Positions 35,417 through 50,213 of a stretch of DNA of 64,000 nt are shown piece by piece (position 1 is the stretch's first letter; every line of letters begins with the position of its first letter). The stretch comes from Ulva prolifera (taxonomy: Eukaryota; Chlorophyta; Ulvophyceae; Ulvales; Ulvaceae). The stretch covers positions 7,079,985 through 7,143,984 of the forward strand of contig CM041196.1 in assembly GCA_023078555.1 (NCBI GenBank). The letters are read 5' to 3'. Under the pieces are notes generated by a model, which worked only from the letters and a program-made list of their open reading frames with translations, did no database searches and was not told the DNA's origin. Both the position numbers and the translations under genes were made by a program.

Positions 35417-37997
35417 ATGGGGTCACCTGGTGCGTCGGACCTTCAGCTCACAGAATTGACACAGAAGAATCAGGTGCTGTCCGAGGAGAAGGCTGGCCTT
35501 CAGGTGTGCACAACTCTCACAGCAAGCTCTTCTGGCAAGGCACTGTGGTCTTCACCTCTGCATCTCAGCCCATCGGTGATAGAGTGTGGCGACAACATGC
35601 ACAATGGGCAGTGAAGGAGCCTCGTTGTGTAGGCTCAGGTGAAGACGTTGACAAAGAAGTTGCAGGAGGCGGAAGCGGAGCTTGAGGATGCAGTTGCAAC
35701 AGCCGAGGCTGCTAACATGGGCAAAAGCGCTGTGGAGAGAGATTGGACAGAGCGCTTAGTGAAGGTATGCTATCAGATGCTGACGACAACAGCTTGTCTC
35801 ATCAATTAGTAAGGCACCATGGACAGCGAAAAGGCAGCCGAATGTGTCTTTTGCTGCTCCGATGGGTGTTCCCGGATGTTGACTTCATGATGGGGAGAGC
35901 TGTGAGTGTATGTGCAGACAGAGCAGAACTGGGCAGTGAAGTTGAAGAAGTCAGAAACTGATAAAGAACAGCAGCTGGCAGATAAAGATGAGCAATGGCA
36001 GCGGCAGCTGCGCAGCATCCAAGGGGACGCCGGCTCCGCAATGGAGCAGGTGAGGGCTGAGCACGCTGCAGAGATGCAGGAAGTCACAGAAGCACACGCT
36101 CAGCAAATTTCAGCTTTCAAGGTGTGCTCAACTCGACGTATAAAGCAAGTAAATGGACATACTGGGTGTCGCGACACCCAGTATGTCCAGTATGCCCAGT
36201 ATGTCGTATGTTTGGATTACGACATGTCATAATCCAAACATGTACACTCCTGTGAGCAGACCAGGCGGAATTCGGGGTGACTTGATGCTTCAGCGCGTGA
36301 GAATCAGGCCAACTGCCCAAAACAGCTTGATGCATCTGTGATGTGCTACATCTGTTGTCTCTCTCAAGAATAACGTGTGTAGGCATGTATGCATGCCTGA
36401 TGATTGCTCAGACATGCAATTCAGATTGACAACTCCAGAACTTGGGACCGATCCAACTGAACCACATACTGCTGCAGACCATGCACATGTGATATCTTGT
36501 TTGCTCCATGTGGCCACTGTTCTGCATGGCGGACGCGTGAGAGCCTCTGGGCTTGACAGATCGCCTGCACGTGCAGGACCAATTTGAGGAGCATGTCCGG
36601 AACACAGAGGCTGAGCATGCAGCTGCGATGGAGGCTGAGGCGGAGCGGTTTGCCCAGGAGCTCGCGCAGAAGGACGCCGAGCTGCAGGAGGCGTTAATCC
36701 AGGCATGCACTCTGAATTTGACAAAGGCAGATCGAATGGACGTGAAACATTTCACGCAGTAGTGCTCACAAGCACTGTCTGACTGCAGGCAGAGCAAGAA
36801 GGAGAATCCAACATTGCGGCTGCGATGAACGAGGCGACTGAGCGGCTGGCAGAAGTGCAGCAGGAGTGGCAGGGTGTCATGGAGAATGCCCACGCCAATT
36901 GGGCGACTGAGCGGGAGGCATTGCTTGTAGAAATGGCACAGAAAGAAACCGAACTGCAGGCAGAGGCAGCCCAAAAGCTCCAGGCACGCACCTTCCCCAG
37001 ATAAATCGGCTGCAGATCCCTGCAGCCGATTCCGTGTCAACCAGGCACGCGGGAACATTGCATATGGGGTGCAGGAGGCGGAAGCTGAGTGGAAGGCGAA
37101 GCTGGAGGCTGCGAGCGCAGACGCGGACGCGATCCGGGCGTCGCTGCGTGCAGATCTGACGTCGCAAATGGAGTCGATCACGCGGCGGCTGGAGGAGATG
37201 GTGGCGACGGAGGCGCGGCGCGAGCGCAAGCGTGCGGCGCTGGTGGCTGAGGTGGACGCGCTGAAGGTCGCAGCAGACGAGGAGTTCCGGCGGCGCTGCC
37301 AGCTGGAGCGCGCGCTCAGGGACTCCGCCGCGCTGTTCAAGCGCGAGCTGCATGAGAAGAACGAGGAGCTGCTGTCAGTGCAGGTGTGAGCTGTGCACGC
37401 CTTGGCTGCACCGCACGCCAGTGTCTGCTAGCTGTGTTGAGAGGCAAGTGTAGGGCGCTTGGACGGGCCTGCTGTCCATTGGCCAGCAAGAGTCGTGCAA
37501 GCAGTATGTGCTGTAAATTCGCATGGGACACTGCATGGAGCCACAACGCATGCCCTAGGTAGCTGTAGCTGCGTGTGAGACTGTTTGCCCACCAGGCAGA
37601 ACCACTGTGTCAGACTCTTCGCCCTGTGACCCTGCAGGAGGAGGCGTGCAAGCTCCGCAAGTGGCACGCCACGTGCAACGGCCGAGCGCCCATGCCGCTG
37701 CTGGGCTCGTGTGATGTCCCATGTGAGGTAGACCCATGTTCGCAAATCCCGGCATTCGCGCCGCACAGCCCCGGCCGCCTCTGCCTTAACCCCTGCGGCC
37801 CTCCAGCCCACTGCAGCCCACAGGCCCAGCTTGCGTACGCCAAGGCGGCCGCCGTCGGGTGCCCCTCCGGCCGCCGCGCCTCCCGCAAATCCGCGAGCCG
37901 CAACATTGACTACGACGCGTGGCATGATGACCTGTCGTCGAGGCTCACCGGGGCTCTGGACCGCCTGAGCTCGACGGTGTCGCCTCGGCGCTGCTGA
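35417..37997 (+). CDS. Coiled-coil protein, 7 exons, two predicted GC-AG introns
   Basis: Exons 35417-35503, 35639-35764, 35918-36121, 36577-36702, 36789-36983, 37075-37383 and 37638-37997 (all phase 0) encode about 468 residues. Nearly all of exons 1-6 is coiled coil rich in Glu, Ala, Gln and Lys. Exons 2 and 4 are each exactly 42 codons, six heptads. The donors after 36702 and 36983 read CAG|GCATGC and CAG|GCACGC, that is GC rather than GT, because no GT donor keeps the frame. The last exon is not coiled: it is Cys/Pro-rich, then basic, then a short amphipathic end (YDAWHDDLSSRLTGALDRL). Part of it (GTAGAC... to CACAG) could be a further intron. The relation to the preceding coiled-coil gene is open: separate gene, or second half of one locus. 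Confidence 0.6.
36154..36189. repeat. 36-bp perfect palindrome
   Basis: The sequence reads identically on both strands over 36 bp, centred on TCGCGA (arms TGGACATACTGGGTG). It lies in an intron of the second coiled-coil gene. Next to it CCAGTATG is repeated directly. Confidence 0.95.
36208..36241. repeat. 34-bp near-perfect palindrome
   Basis: Two 17-bp arms (ATGTTTGGATTACGACA and its complement) match at 16 of 17 positions with no spacer. It lies 18 bp after the 36-bp palindrome, so the intron can form two adjacent hairpins or cruciforms. Confidence 0.9.
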
Positions 37998-39072
37998 CAC
38001 CTCGGCCAGGGCTGCTGTCGGCGGTGTGGTTTGGAGATAGCCGCATTTGGCCACGGATATTGTCCTCACTGCAGATGCATATCCAGGGCACTGAATCTAG
38101 CTCAGTGACTGTTGATTGCATGGTCAGGTCGGCCATGGAACGTCCATGGTGTACTGTCGCCGTGAGGATCCAGGTGAAGGTGCAGTAGCCACTCTGATGT
38201 GGAGCTGGCGATTTTGGTTGTAATTTTGGGTGTCCGGTCAAGCTGGCCATGGCAGAGAATCGGAAGCAGCCTGCACAGCTGGTCAATCTCTCCTATAGGC
38301 CAAATGACTAGCAAGTGTAGGCGAGCCGAAATCAATATGACTGATGGCTCCTTCATACAACCATGGAAGTGGATAATTCAACATCATATTTGAATTGAAG
38401 AGGCGGTGTGAATTTCATGGAGGAAGTGAACTCAACTCAAAGTTCAGGTGTATGACGTGCCAGTGGCAAGCGGTGGAGGCTGCGGAACCTGAGGATGGTG
38501 CTACATTATCAAGGATAGACGTCACGATCATTTCACCGGCGCCATTGCAGCAGCAGATGATATATTCACCAGTAAGTGTGCTGCGTTGCCGTCTGCTCTT
38601 CTCCGTGTGGCTGGAGTCCCCGCAGTTTTCTGCTCAGTAGATCCATGTCGAATAGCCCTGCGGTCAGAGGACAGCCAGTGCACTGATCAATTACCAGACA
38701 ACGCTGCCGTTCATGAAAAACATTGCGATCTTAACATCTGAAAGCGCTGTGTACCGCGGTCTTCTCGTCCGGGATGCTTGCAAGTGCTTCCACTGAAATG
38801 GCTACAAGCGTTGGCACAGGCTCGGAGCTCTGAAGTCGAAGCCATGCACGACCTCGATCACTGTGTGCACAATGCGCGCCATACATGCGTAGTACATAAT
38901 CATGTTCCTGTCTCTCTGTGACGTTCCCGGTATCTGCTCGCCTGCTACATCGTTAGCGCATAGTGGAGAAATTTGTTTGAACGGCTCGTGCCCATGCTGA
39001 AGCGCGTTCGGGCGGTGATCACGGAGTCGTCGTGATGTGCTAAACACAGTTTTAATCAAGGCTGTAATTGCT
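37998..39072. other. Intergenic region before THOC3
   Basis: No exon, RNA gene or repeat with defined ends was recognised in this 1.1 kb, which should include the THOC3 promoter. Confidence 0.45.
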
Positions 39073-41515
39073 ATGAGTCGCAGTCAACGACGAATATCTA
39101 GTGATGATCTCGCCACAGGTTCAGCCAAGCCAGCAACAGTACCGCGGTTTGATGACACAGCTTTCTCCAAGTATCAGCTGGATAAAGTCATATCTAAGGA
39201 GATTATACAGCACACATGCCTGGCCTGGCTCAGCGATGCCTCTGCTCTCTTGACAGGTGAGCCTCAACACTGTTGTGTGCAGCTGTACCGAGACTGCAGT
39301 ATGGTTCGCGATCCACGGCACAAAGAAATCCAAAGCTACATATATGCCCAATACAATACATGGGATGCTGCACATGTACAGGTACATGAGTTGCTCCTTG
39401 CACATGTATCAGGGCTGAACACTGCCATAGTGATCATAACTCAAGACAGTGACCTGCAGGTGAATCCGACGGAAGCATACAGGCGTTCAATCTCGACAAG
39501 TTAGCTTCAACGTGGAGTGTAGATGCCTCGACTCACAGTGGCGTGTCGCACATCGCTCCCAATCCGCAACGGCCGTCCCTGATCACGGCGGCATTCAGGG
39601 ATCCCAAGAGACCTGAGGACTCGACGCTACGCAACTTTGACACTCGATCGAAGCCCAGTGCGCCTCCAGCAAGCCTTTCGCACTCTCCGAGCATCTGCGC
39701 GACGTCCACCTAGACATCGACGACCGGGCACTCCCATCGCATGGACGAAGCCCAGCCGGTATCAGCGACTTACACCATGTCAACAAAACCCGCTTATCAC
39801 TACTTCACCTCCCGCCATCAATGCAGTCTTCAGCTAGGGCGCTGCGCGGAGTTTAGCTTTATTGAATGCCCTGCCGTCGTGACCATCACCCATTCCGGAC
39901 CGCACCCCGAGCTCGAACACGGCCTCAACCTTCGCCCAACGCATGCAGCTCACAACCTGAAGCTCTACACCCGCACCCACGGCGACCTCCTCGCCATCGC
40001 CTTCCACCCGGACGGCACGCGGCTGCTGGCGGTGCAGCGCAGCGGGAAGATCACGCTGTATGACATGCGCAAGGCGGCCCGCAAGGACGGCGGCCCGGCC
40101 GTCGCGATCAAGGAGCGGCCGCTGCCGTATGACATCAACGACGCGCAGTTCTCGCCGGACGGCACCGTCATCATCGCCGCGTACGGCGTCACCGTCGGCA
40201 ACCGCATGGTCGGAGGCCTCTGCATCCTCAGCGTGAGCCCCCCCTCCCCCATTCAGGCCTTGTGGCCCCGTGGTGTTGTCGGTGCTCCTAGGAGCGATGC
40301 CAGCGATGCGCTGCCCGCTTGGAGATAGCATGCAGCCATGATGCGCTTATTGCGACAGCCGTGTTGAGACACGGGGTGTTTTAGTCTCTGTCAGAGTCCA
40401 CAAGGCAGCAGAACTGACAACGTGTGTGAGGCGGCGGGTCGCACAAGGTTCGCACAAGGCGACATCGTGCAGGCTTGACCCCGGGCTGGCGGGGACAGAC
40501 AGGGGTGGGCTCGGAGTGCGATTCCCGCAAGATGTGTTGTACCAGCGGTACATGTGCAATCATGCATGCATGTATCGCCACGGCGTGCAGGCGGAGGATC
40601 TGTCGGACATCGCGGAGCACCGGGCACACCCGGCACCGGCTATCAGCCTGACGCAGGCCGCACCGCGCGGCGGCCGCCACCTCATCGCCCTCGGCGGCAA
40701 CGACGGCGTCGCGACGCTGTGGGACGTGCGCAGCATGGCCGTCGTGCGGCCGCTGCCGATCGCCGACAAGCCGGTGCGCCGCGTCGGCCTCAGCGCCGAC
40801 GGCACGCTGCTCGCCCTCGCCGGCACCCGCGAGGGCAAGCAGGGCCTACACGACTCGGTCGATATCGCCACCATCGACCACGGCGACCTCTCCGGCCGCT
40901 ACAAGATTCACCGGTGCGGTACTGTGCATGCACGGCATGCATGTGCCGGTGTGCATGTCACATGAGGACGGCAATGCAGCTCCGCTGACAGTGCGGCATG
41001 GGGGAGAGAAAAGCAGCGCGACATGGCATGTGTGGTCAACCACGGCATTTTCTCCGCGGATGCTGTGGTGCGGATCCACATCTGCTGCCCAATTGCATTA
41101 CTGAGGGGAGCCACTATGCGGAGTCAGGCGGTCGGTCTGAGCCGAATCCATCCGTCTAACCCAGTTTTGCATCCCCCCCTTGCATCCCCCCCCCCCCCCC
41201 CCCCCCTCCTCTCCCCTCGTCCTCTTCATCTGCTGTGTCCAGCTCACATGGCGCCCATTCACAGCTTGTGGCGGGAAGAGATTTCTCCACTCGGCGGTGC
41301 CAGCTGACTGGCATGTGCATAGGCAGGAGGCTGACGCGGCGGGTGGCTACAGGGTGGACCTCGGGGCGGTGCTGCTGAAGGACCTCGCGTGGAGCCCGCG
41401 CGCGCCGGCGCTCGCCGCCTGCGGCGACGTCATCGAGGGCTACCGCAGCCACAGCAGCGGCAAGGAGCTCAACTACGTCAGCACCGTCTGGCTCTATCGC
41501 CCCCGCGCCGCCTAG
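39073..41515 (+). CDS. THOC3: THO complex subunit 3 (THOC3/TEX1), WD40 protein, 5 exons
   Basis: Exons 39073-39256, 39460-39657, 39949-40232, 40591-40913 and 41323-41515 join in phases 1, 1, 0 and 2 to give 393 residues, close to the family's 350 or so. WD40 blades appear in order: CLAWLSDASALLTGESDGS across exons 1-2; NFDTRSKP at the end of exon 2; LAIAFHPDGTRLLAVQRSG and QFSPDGTVIIAAYG in exon 3. Exon 4 has HLIALGGNDGVATLWDVRS and RRVGLSADGTLLALAG, then SVDIATIDHGDLS. Exon 5 has LAWSPRAPALAACGD and ends TVWLYR. The H(F)IDIAE-like segment and the final AWHPKRPLLAFACDD-like segment with a terminal V.L/WLY strand are diagnostic of THOC3 among WD40 proteins. It should act in the nuclear THO/TREX complex, which couples transcription to mRNA export. 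A C21 tract sits in intron 4. Confidence 0.82.
41186..41206 (+). repeat. Poly-C tract (21 nt) in THOC3 intron 4
   Basis: An uninterrupted run of 21 C lies on the coding strand of the THOC3 intron, 117 nt before the acceptor, followed by more pyrimidines. Confidence 0.95.
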
Positions 41516-42852
41516 CGGCGCCTTTCCCTTCTGGCCGCTTGAAGAGCGTCCGTCCAGAGCTATGCTTGGAGCACTGCAGGAGGGGGCGGGGTGGGTGCAG
41601 CCGCGGCGCGCGTGTGGCCCATGTGCATTGCCGCTGACTGTCGAGGCCTCAGCTACAGGCCTTGCTGCGCACAGGGCCTGTCACAGCGCTGCCTACCTGT
41701 ACTGTACTGTACTGTGCCGGGTGCTTGCGGGCGAGGGTGCCCGTTGGGAGGCTCTGCGGGCCGCGCGGCCGACTCGTGCGCAGGGCGACCCAGCTTGTGT
41801 GGTGCCGGGTGGGGGTTGCGCCTGGGGACCGGAGCATCCGCAGGCGCCGTGGGCTGCTTGCCGCAGAAGAGCTCTGCTACGCGTGTGCGGGACTGCGTCA
41901 CGGTTTAGAGCGGCCAGAGGTGGCGCCTGCAAGCGGCCCTCGAGCCCCCGCGGACTTATGCGCACTTACAATGCAGCCGAGCCGAGGCAGCCCAGTGGCA
42001 TCAGCTGGCCTTGCGCGCGCCGTGCGGTGGCAGCATGCCCCGGGTACCACAAGAGGGGCACTGCCGCGGCTCGGGTCAGTCATCGCTACATGGGGTGGGC
42101 TCGCATGTGGGATTCGAGGTACAACACGCTATCATGGTTGTAATTGAGCTTACATGGGGTCCAGCACGTGGTCGTGTTCGTTCGGAGGTCTCAATGTCCT
42201 CTTGAGGATTCAACTAAGCAAGCACAGATTCACTGTTATGCGTGTATGCGTGTGGTATGCTCCGCAGCACAGCCGGTGCGCCACCACAGCCACCACAGCC
42301 ACCACAGCCACCACAGCCACCAGCAACAGCCACCAGCAACAGCCAATGCTCTCTGCAGCCGTGCTGCGGTTGGTGCTTGTGTGACCCGGGCACAGTCGCA
42401 GAGGCTCACGGCACCGCAGAAACCGCAGACACCCATGGCCGCAGGGTCCGGGGTGGAGCAAGCGTTAGCCTTCAGGCAGCAAGGCTGGTTGAGAGACAGC
42501 TGAGACCCAACCGAGACCTTCCATTGCGCGCTGACGAGGATGTCAAGGCAGAACGCTCCACTTGGAAGCAGTTGTGCTCACTCTATTATTTGCTCATCAC
42601 AGCATATTGCAGTGACGCACAGGCGCGTCGCCTCCTGCGGGGTGGGCGCTTGATTCATGATCCACATGCCTGCCGTTGCCTGCCAAGGCATGGCGCCACG
42701 TGGATGTACAGCTCTGCTAGAAGAGACCGCTGCTCAGACAATCTGCTCACATGGATTACAAACAAGTACACGATCCACTGCAATCGCCGCAATCACCATC
42801 TCAAGGGGGCGAAGCAGGCCTGCCTGTTGGTGCCGACAGCCAGCCGCGGGCG
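41516..42852. other. Convergent 3' region between THOC3 and RsmB-like gene
   Basis: No coding exon was recognised in 1.3 kb. Both genes end here. It contains the minisatellite listed separately. Confidence 0.5.
42281..42343 (+). repeat. Minisatellite: four CCACCACAG units then two CCACCAGCAACAG units
   Basis: Four tandem 9-bp units are followed by two tandem 13-bp units of related sequence. Open frames through it are low-complexity and not considered genes. Confidence 0.9.
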
Positions 42853-46677
<3,825 letters not shown>

Positions 46678-47772
46678 CTGCAGCTGATAAGGGACCCTGC
46701 GAGCTACGTATACATTCAAGTGGCCTTTGTGGAGGTGCAGTTGGTATGCCTGAGAGAAACAGCCATCTTGGCACACCTGACGTTGGAATTTAAACTCGGC
46801 GGTGCGTCGGCAGTTGCATGTGGTACGTGAAGACACCGAGAGGCAGAGCGGCGATGAATCAAGTCAACATGAGGCCTCGGTCGCGGCGCAGCTAGAAACT
46901 GGGCCCGGCTGATGCCTGCACCCGCTGCGTGCGGCACCGACATGCCGCAGGGCCTCTCGCTGCTTTTGCGCAACAATTCAGCACCTCAACACGCCAGAGC
47001 ACAGGAGTTGCAGCCAAATGTTGATGTGGCACCACAGTGACAGGAAGCTGTATGGTGCCTCGTACAAATATGGCTGCCGAGTGCTGAAGTCCCGGCTGCA
47101 ATGCCGCTTTGCATGCCGCGCTGAAGACAGTGCGTTCCGCGGTAGCCGGATGGACAAACAAGCACTCCAAGCATACTGCACGCCCTTTGGAGGCCCCGCG
47201 TGCACCGATGTGGTTGTCCGGCGACCGTCGCGTGGATGTGTCTACAGGCACAGCAACATCCAGCTTGCGCGCGGACAAGCTGCTCAAGTCATATTCAATC
47301 TGGGTTTTGTTCTCAACGACCATGAGATCCACCAAACTGCGACATACAAATTCAACCAAGTGGCGTTCTCGCCGCGTTTCAAACATAGCAGTACAGGCCC
47401 ATAGCGCTGGCGCATGTGACTGTTCACCTGCCAGATATGCACACGCCCTGAAGTCCTATCAGTCGTTCTTGTGCAGTCACATCTACAGTTAAAAATTGTT
47501 GCTGTGTAGTCGTTGGCTCTGTCTCCGAACGTCTTTCGCAACCGCAATCCGCAATGCGGTCGTTCAGTAGGTGTCCTCGGCAATCACGCTGCCCGAACAG
47601 CGCCCATCAGGTGTGTGAAACACGTGCATACGCTATCGTGAACGACCTGGCTGGTGGATTTGGCCAATTGGGGCTGCGGCGGTGAACGTATCGCTAGCAC
47701 GGATCTCGATTGTACAATTCACTCTGGCGTGGGTGCCTCTGCATCATTGCCAAACTATCCTGCCTCATACAG
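46678..47772. other. Head-to-head promoter region of RsmB-like and cpFtsY genes; one candidate ORF
   Basis: The missing 5' exons of both flanking genes should be here. A minus-strand ATG frame at 46892-47386 (164 codons, start MFETRRERHLVEFV, with LVDLMVVENKTQIEYDLSS) looks protein-like in its first half and might be an exon of an unrecognised gene. No splice into the RsmB-like exon 46339-46677 was found. The plus-strand frame over the same stretch is also open. Confidence 0.35.
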
Positions 47773-50213
47773 CGCCAAATTCAGTCTCGAGCGACTCCGC
47801 TCTCGAAACTCGGGCAAGTCTTGAAGGAGAAGGCCCGCGGGGACTTTGAACGCGTGTTCAAGGGTACGGAGAAAACACGGCAACAGCTGTCCGTGGTGGA
47901 GGAGCTGCTGACCTACTGGAACATCGATGAGGCAGATGATCAACTGGAGGAGCTCGAAGATGCGCTCATCTGCGTTGATTTCGGACCAAAGACTGCCTTC
48001 AAAATCGCGGATGAAATTCGGGAGAAGATCCTTCGAGGTGCGGCATCCCACGACCCCTAAACTGTGGCGATCAAGCTGTATGGGCACCGTATTCTTTGTG
48101 CTCACAGGCTGCAGGCCAGGCACGGGCTGCATGCCTGGTCTACACACCACATGGTAGCCTGACTGGCTGTTTGTTCAGCACAGCAACAGACCGTATCTTC
48201 GTAGCAAACTCTTCACAGAACAGCATGATCATGTTCACTTTGTGGCCGGCCAGTTAGACGGATCTTGGCGAACTCTGACTTGCACACGCCAGCACTGAGG
48301 AGACTCAAGCTGGCTTTTACTGGCTCCTCATCGGCATGGAGACAGGCTAGTCCACCAAACAGTGCATTGTGAACACATTCTGGGAAACTGAACAGATCGT
48401 GGAGCAGCTGCCACCTCAGCGAGGCCTCTACTGCAGTGTTGCTCCTCGCAGCCATGGGGCACAGCCGCGCCTGTGCTGCAAGCATTCCAGCAGGGCTACT
48501 GCGGCCAATGAGTGAGTGTGGGGAGTCTGTGTGGGGCAGGGGAACTCAAGTCAGGGGAGGACCTGCGCTCCGCGCTCCGGCAGAGCATCCTCACCACGCT
48601 GACTCAGCGCGGCGGCGGCGCTGAGCTGGCGCTGCCGGACGCCGGCCTCGCCGTCCTCCTCATCGTCGGCGTGAACGGCGCCGGCAAGACGACGACCATC
48701 GGCAAGCTCGCGCACAAGTTCGCGGCCACAGGCGCGCAGGTGATGCTCGGCAGCGGCGACACCTTCCGCGCGGCCGCGTTTGAGCAGCTCGGGGAGTGGG
48801 GCGTACGCGCGGGGGCTGCGATGGGGCCGTACACGGAGGGTGACACCCCCCGGCACGTGCTGGAGCAGACGGTGCAGGCCGCCGAGGGTGCGGGGGCGGA
48901 CGTGGTGCTGTGTGACACGTCCGGCCGGCTGCACACGAACTGGCGGCTGATGGACGAGCTGCTGGACGTGGAGGAGGGGATCAAGGCGGCGTACGCGGGG
49001 GCTCCGCACGAGGTGTTGCTGGTACTGGACGGCTCGACCGGCCTCAACATGATGAACCAGGTGCGCTGCCGTTGCCGTGGTCGTGTGTGCATGCGGCGGG
49101 CCTGAATCGCGTGGCTCATCGAGCCTAATGTGATCATGATTCCGTCTGGCGGGTCTGGGGCGCAGCTCTCGGGAGTGTGTGTTGTGGTGGTGCGAGGGTG
49201 TGTTGGGGCAGAGCGCTTGTGGGCGCATGTTGCGATGTCAACAACAGCTCGACCTCTTACAGTGGTTTGAGCGCACTAGCGTGTGGTGCCTGCGCAGTTG
49301 TGGGCATGGTGGTATCTGCAACTGTTGTTGTTCTGATTGTGTGGAGGTGAATGTGTGGAGGCGGTGTGTTGGAGCGCCTGCAGATCAATGGGCATGATGT
49401 CATGGCGGGCTATGGCAGCTGGAGCTGAGTATGGTCTGGCAAACCTTCAGGCGATGTGTGTTCAGAACGCAAAAGAAACCATGTTCGCAACGATCTTCTC
49501 GATGGCCGTGTGTGCAGTCTCTGGCCTGCGGTTCGGCTGTGCCTCGGTGCAGAGTTCCTTCAGCATCGCTGACACACAGAAGCTGGTGCCGTTGGTGTGC
49601 TTGTGCGTTGCCCTGGCGGTGCTACCGGCCTCCCGACTTTGTCCTTGTCACACAGAAGCTAGACTGCATGTTTTTGTGAGCTTTGTGAGGGCTCTGTGGC
49701 TGAGACGTGAGCTGCGTAGTCGTGACTAGGTGGTTCAGTCGTGTGACTGGGTCAGCCTCGTGTGACTGGGTCAGCCAGAAGAGGCTGACCCAGTCACACT
49801 TCAGCTGCGCCTTCTGCTGTGGCGCAACACTGATGGTGACACGAGAGGGAGAGGGAGGTGGTCGTTGCACGCTCATTGCATTGAGGCACAGGTCCAGGCA
49901 CCTCTTGGGTCAAAGTGAAAAACGAGACGAAAAGGTTTTGCTGCTGTGCTGGAGATTGGCTTGTGTGGCTGTGCAGGCAAAGGAGTTCAGCGAGAAGGTG
50001 GGTGTCACTGGCATCATCCTGACGAAGCTCGACGGCGCTGCGAGGGGCGGCGCCGTCGTGAGTGTCGTGGACCAGCTCGGCATCCCCGTCAAGTTCGTAG
50101 GAGTCGGAGAAGCGATCGAGGACCTGCAGCCGTTTGATGCAGAGAGCTTTGTGAACTCGTTGTTTCCAGAGACAGGCAAGGTGGCCAGGAGCATTGCGGA
50201 CGTGGCCATGTAA
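47773..50213 (+). CDS. FTSY: Chloroplast SRP receptor cpFtsY (SRP-type GTPase), 5' exon missing
   Basis: Exons 47773-48037, 48540-49060 and 49977-50213 (phases 1 and 0) give 340 residues, the whole mature NG region. The first mapped exon begins at an acceptor, so the exon with the start codon and transit peptide is upstream and unresolved. The N domain contains [17 protein letters not shown] and [19 protein letters not shown]. The G domain has G1 GVNGAGKT (132-139), the FtsY insertion-box segment GDTFRAAA (161-168), G3 CDTSGR, and G4 TKLDG (278-282). It ends with [20 protein letters not shown] and VNSLF. The closeness to plant cpFtsY over the N domain (WNID..D..L.ELE.AL) and the lack of any SRX domain argue for the chloroplast form. 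It would dock cpSRP54 and target light-harvesting proteins to thylakoids through Alb3. Intron 2 carries a perfect inverted repeat. Confidence 0.93.
49741..49799. repeat. Direct plus inverted repeat in cpFtsY intron 2
   Basis: GTGTGACTGGGTCAGCC occurs twice in tandem (49741-49757, 49760-49776) and once inverted (49783-49799). The first copy extends to a 19-bp stem with 49781-49799. The second gives a 17-bp stem with a 6-nt loop, so two alternative hairpins compete for one arm. Confidence 0.92.

Noticed and set aside
39658..39948. Apparent frameshift in THOC3: an alternative frame reads plausible protein after NFDTRS
   Set aside because: A GTGCGC donor at 39658 and a GCATGCAG acceptor before 39949 join in phase and give the expected WD40 continuation, so this stretch is an intron.
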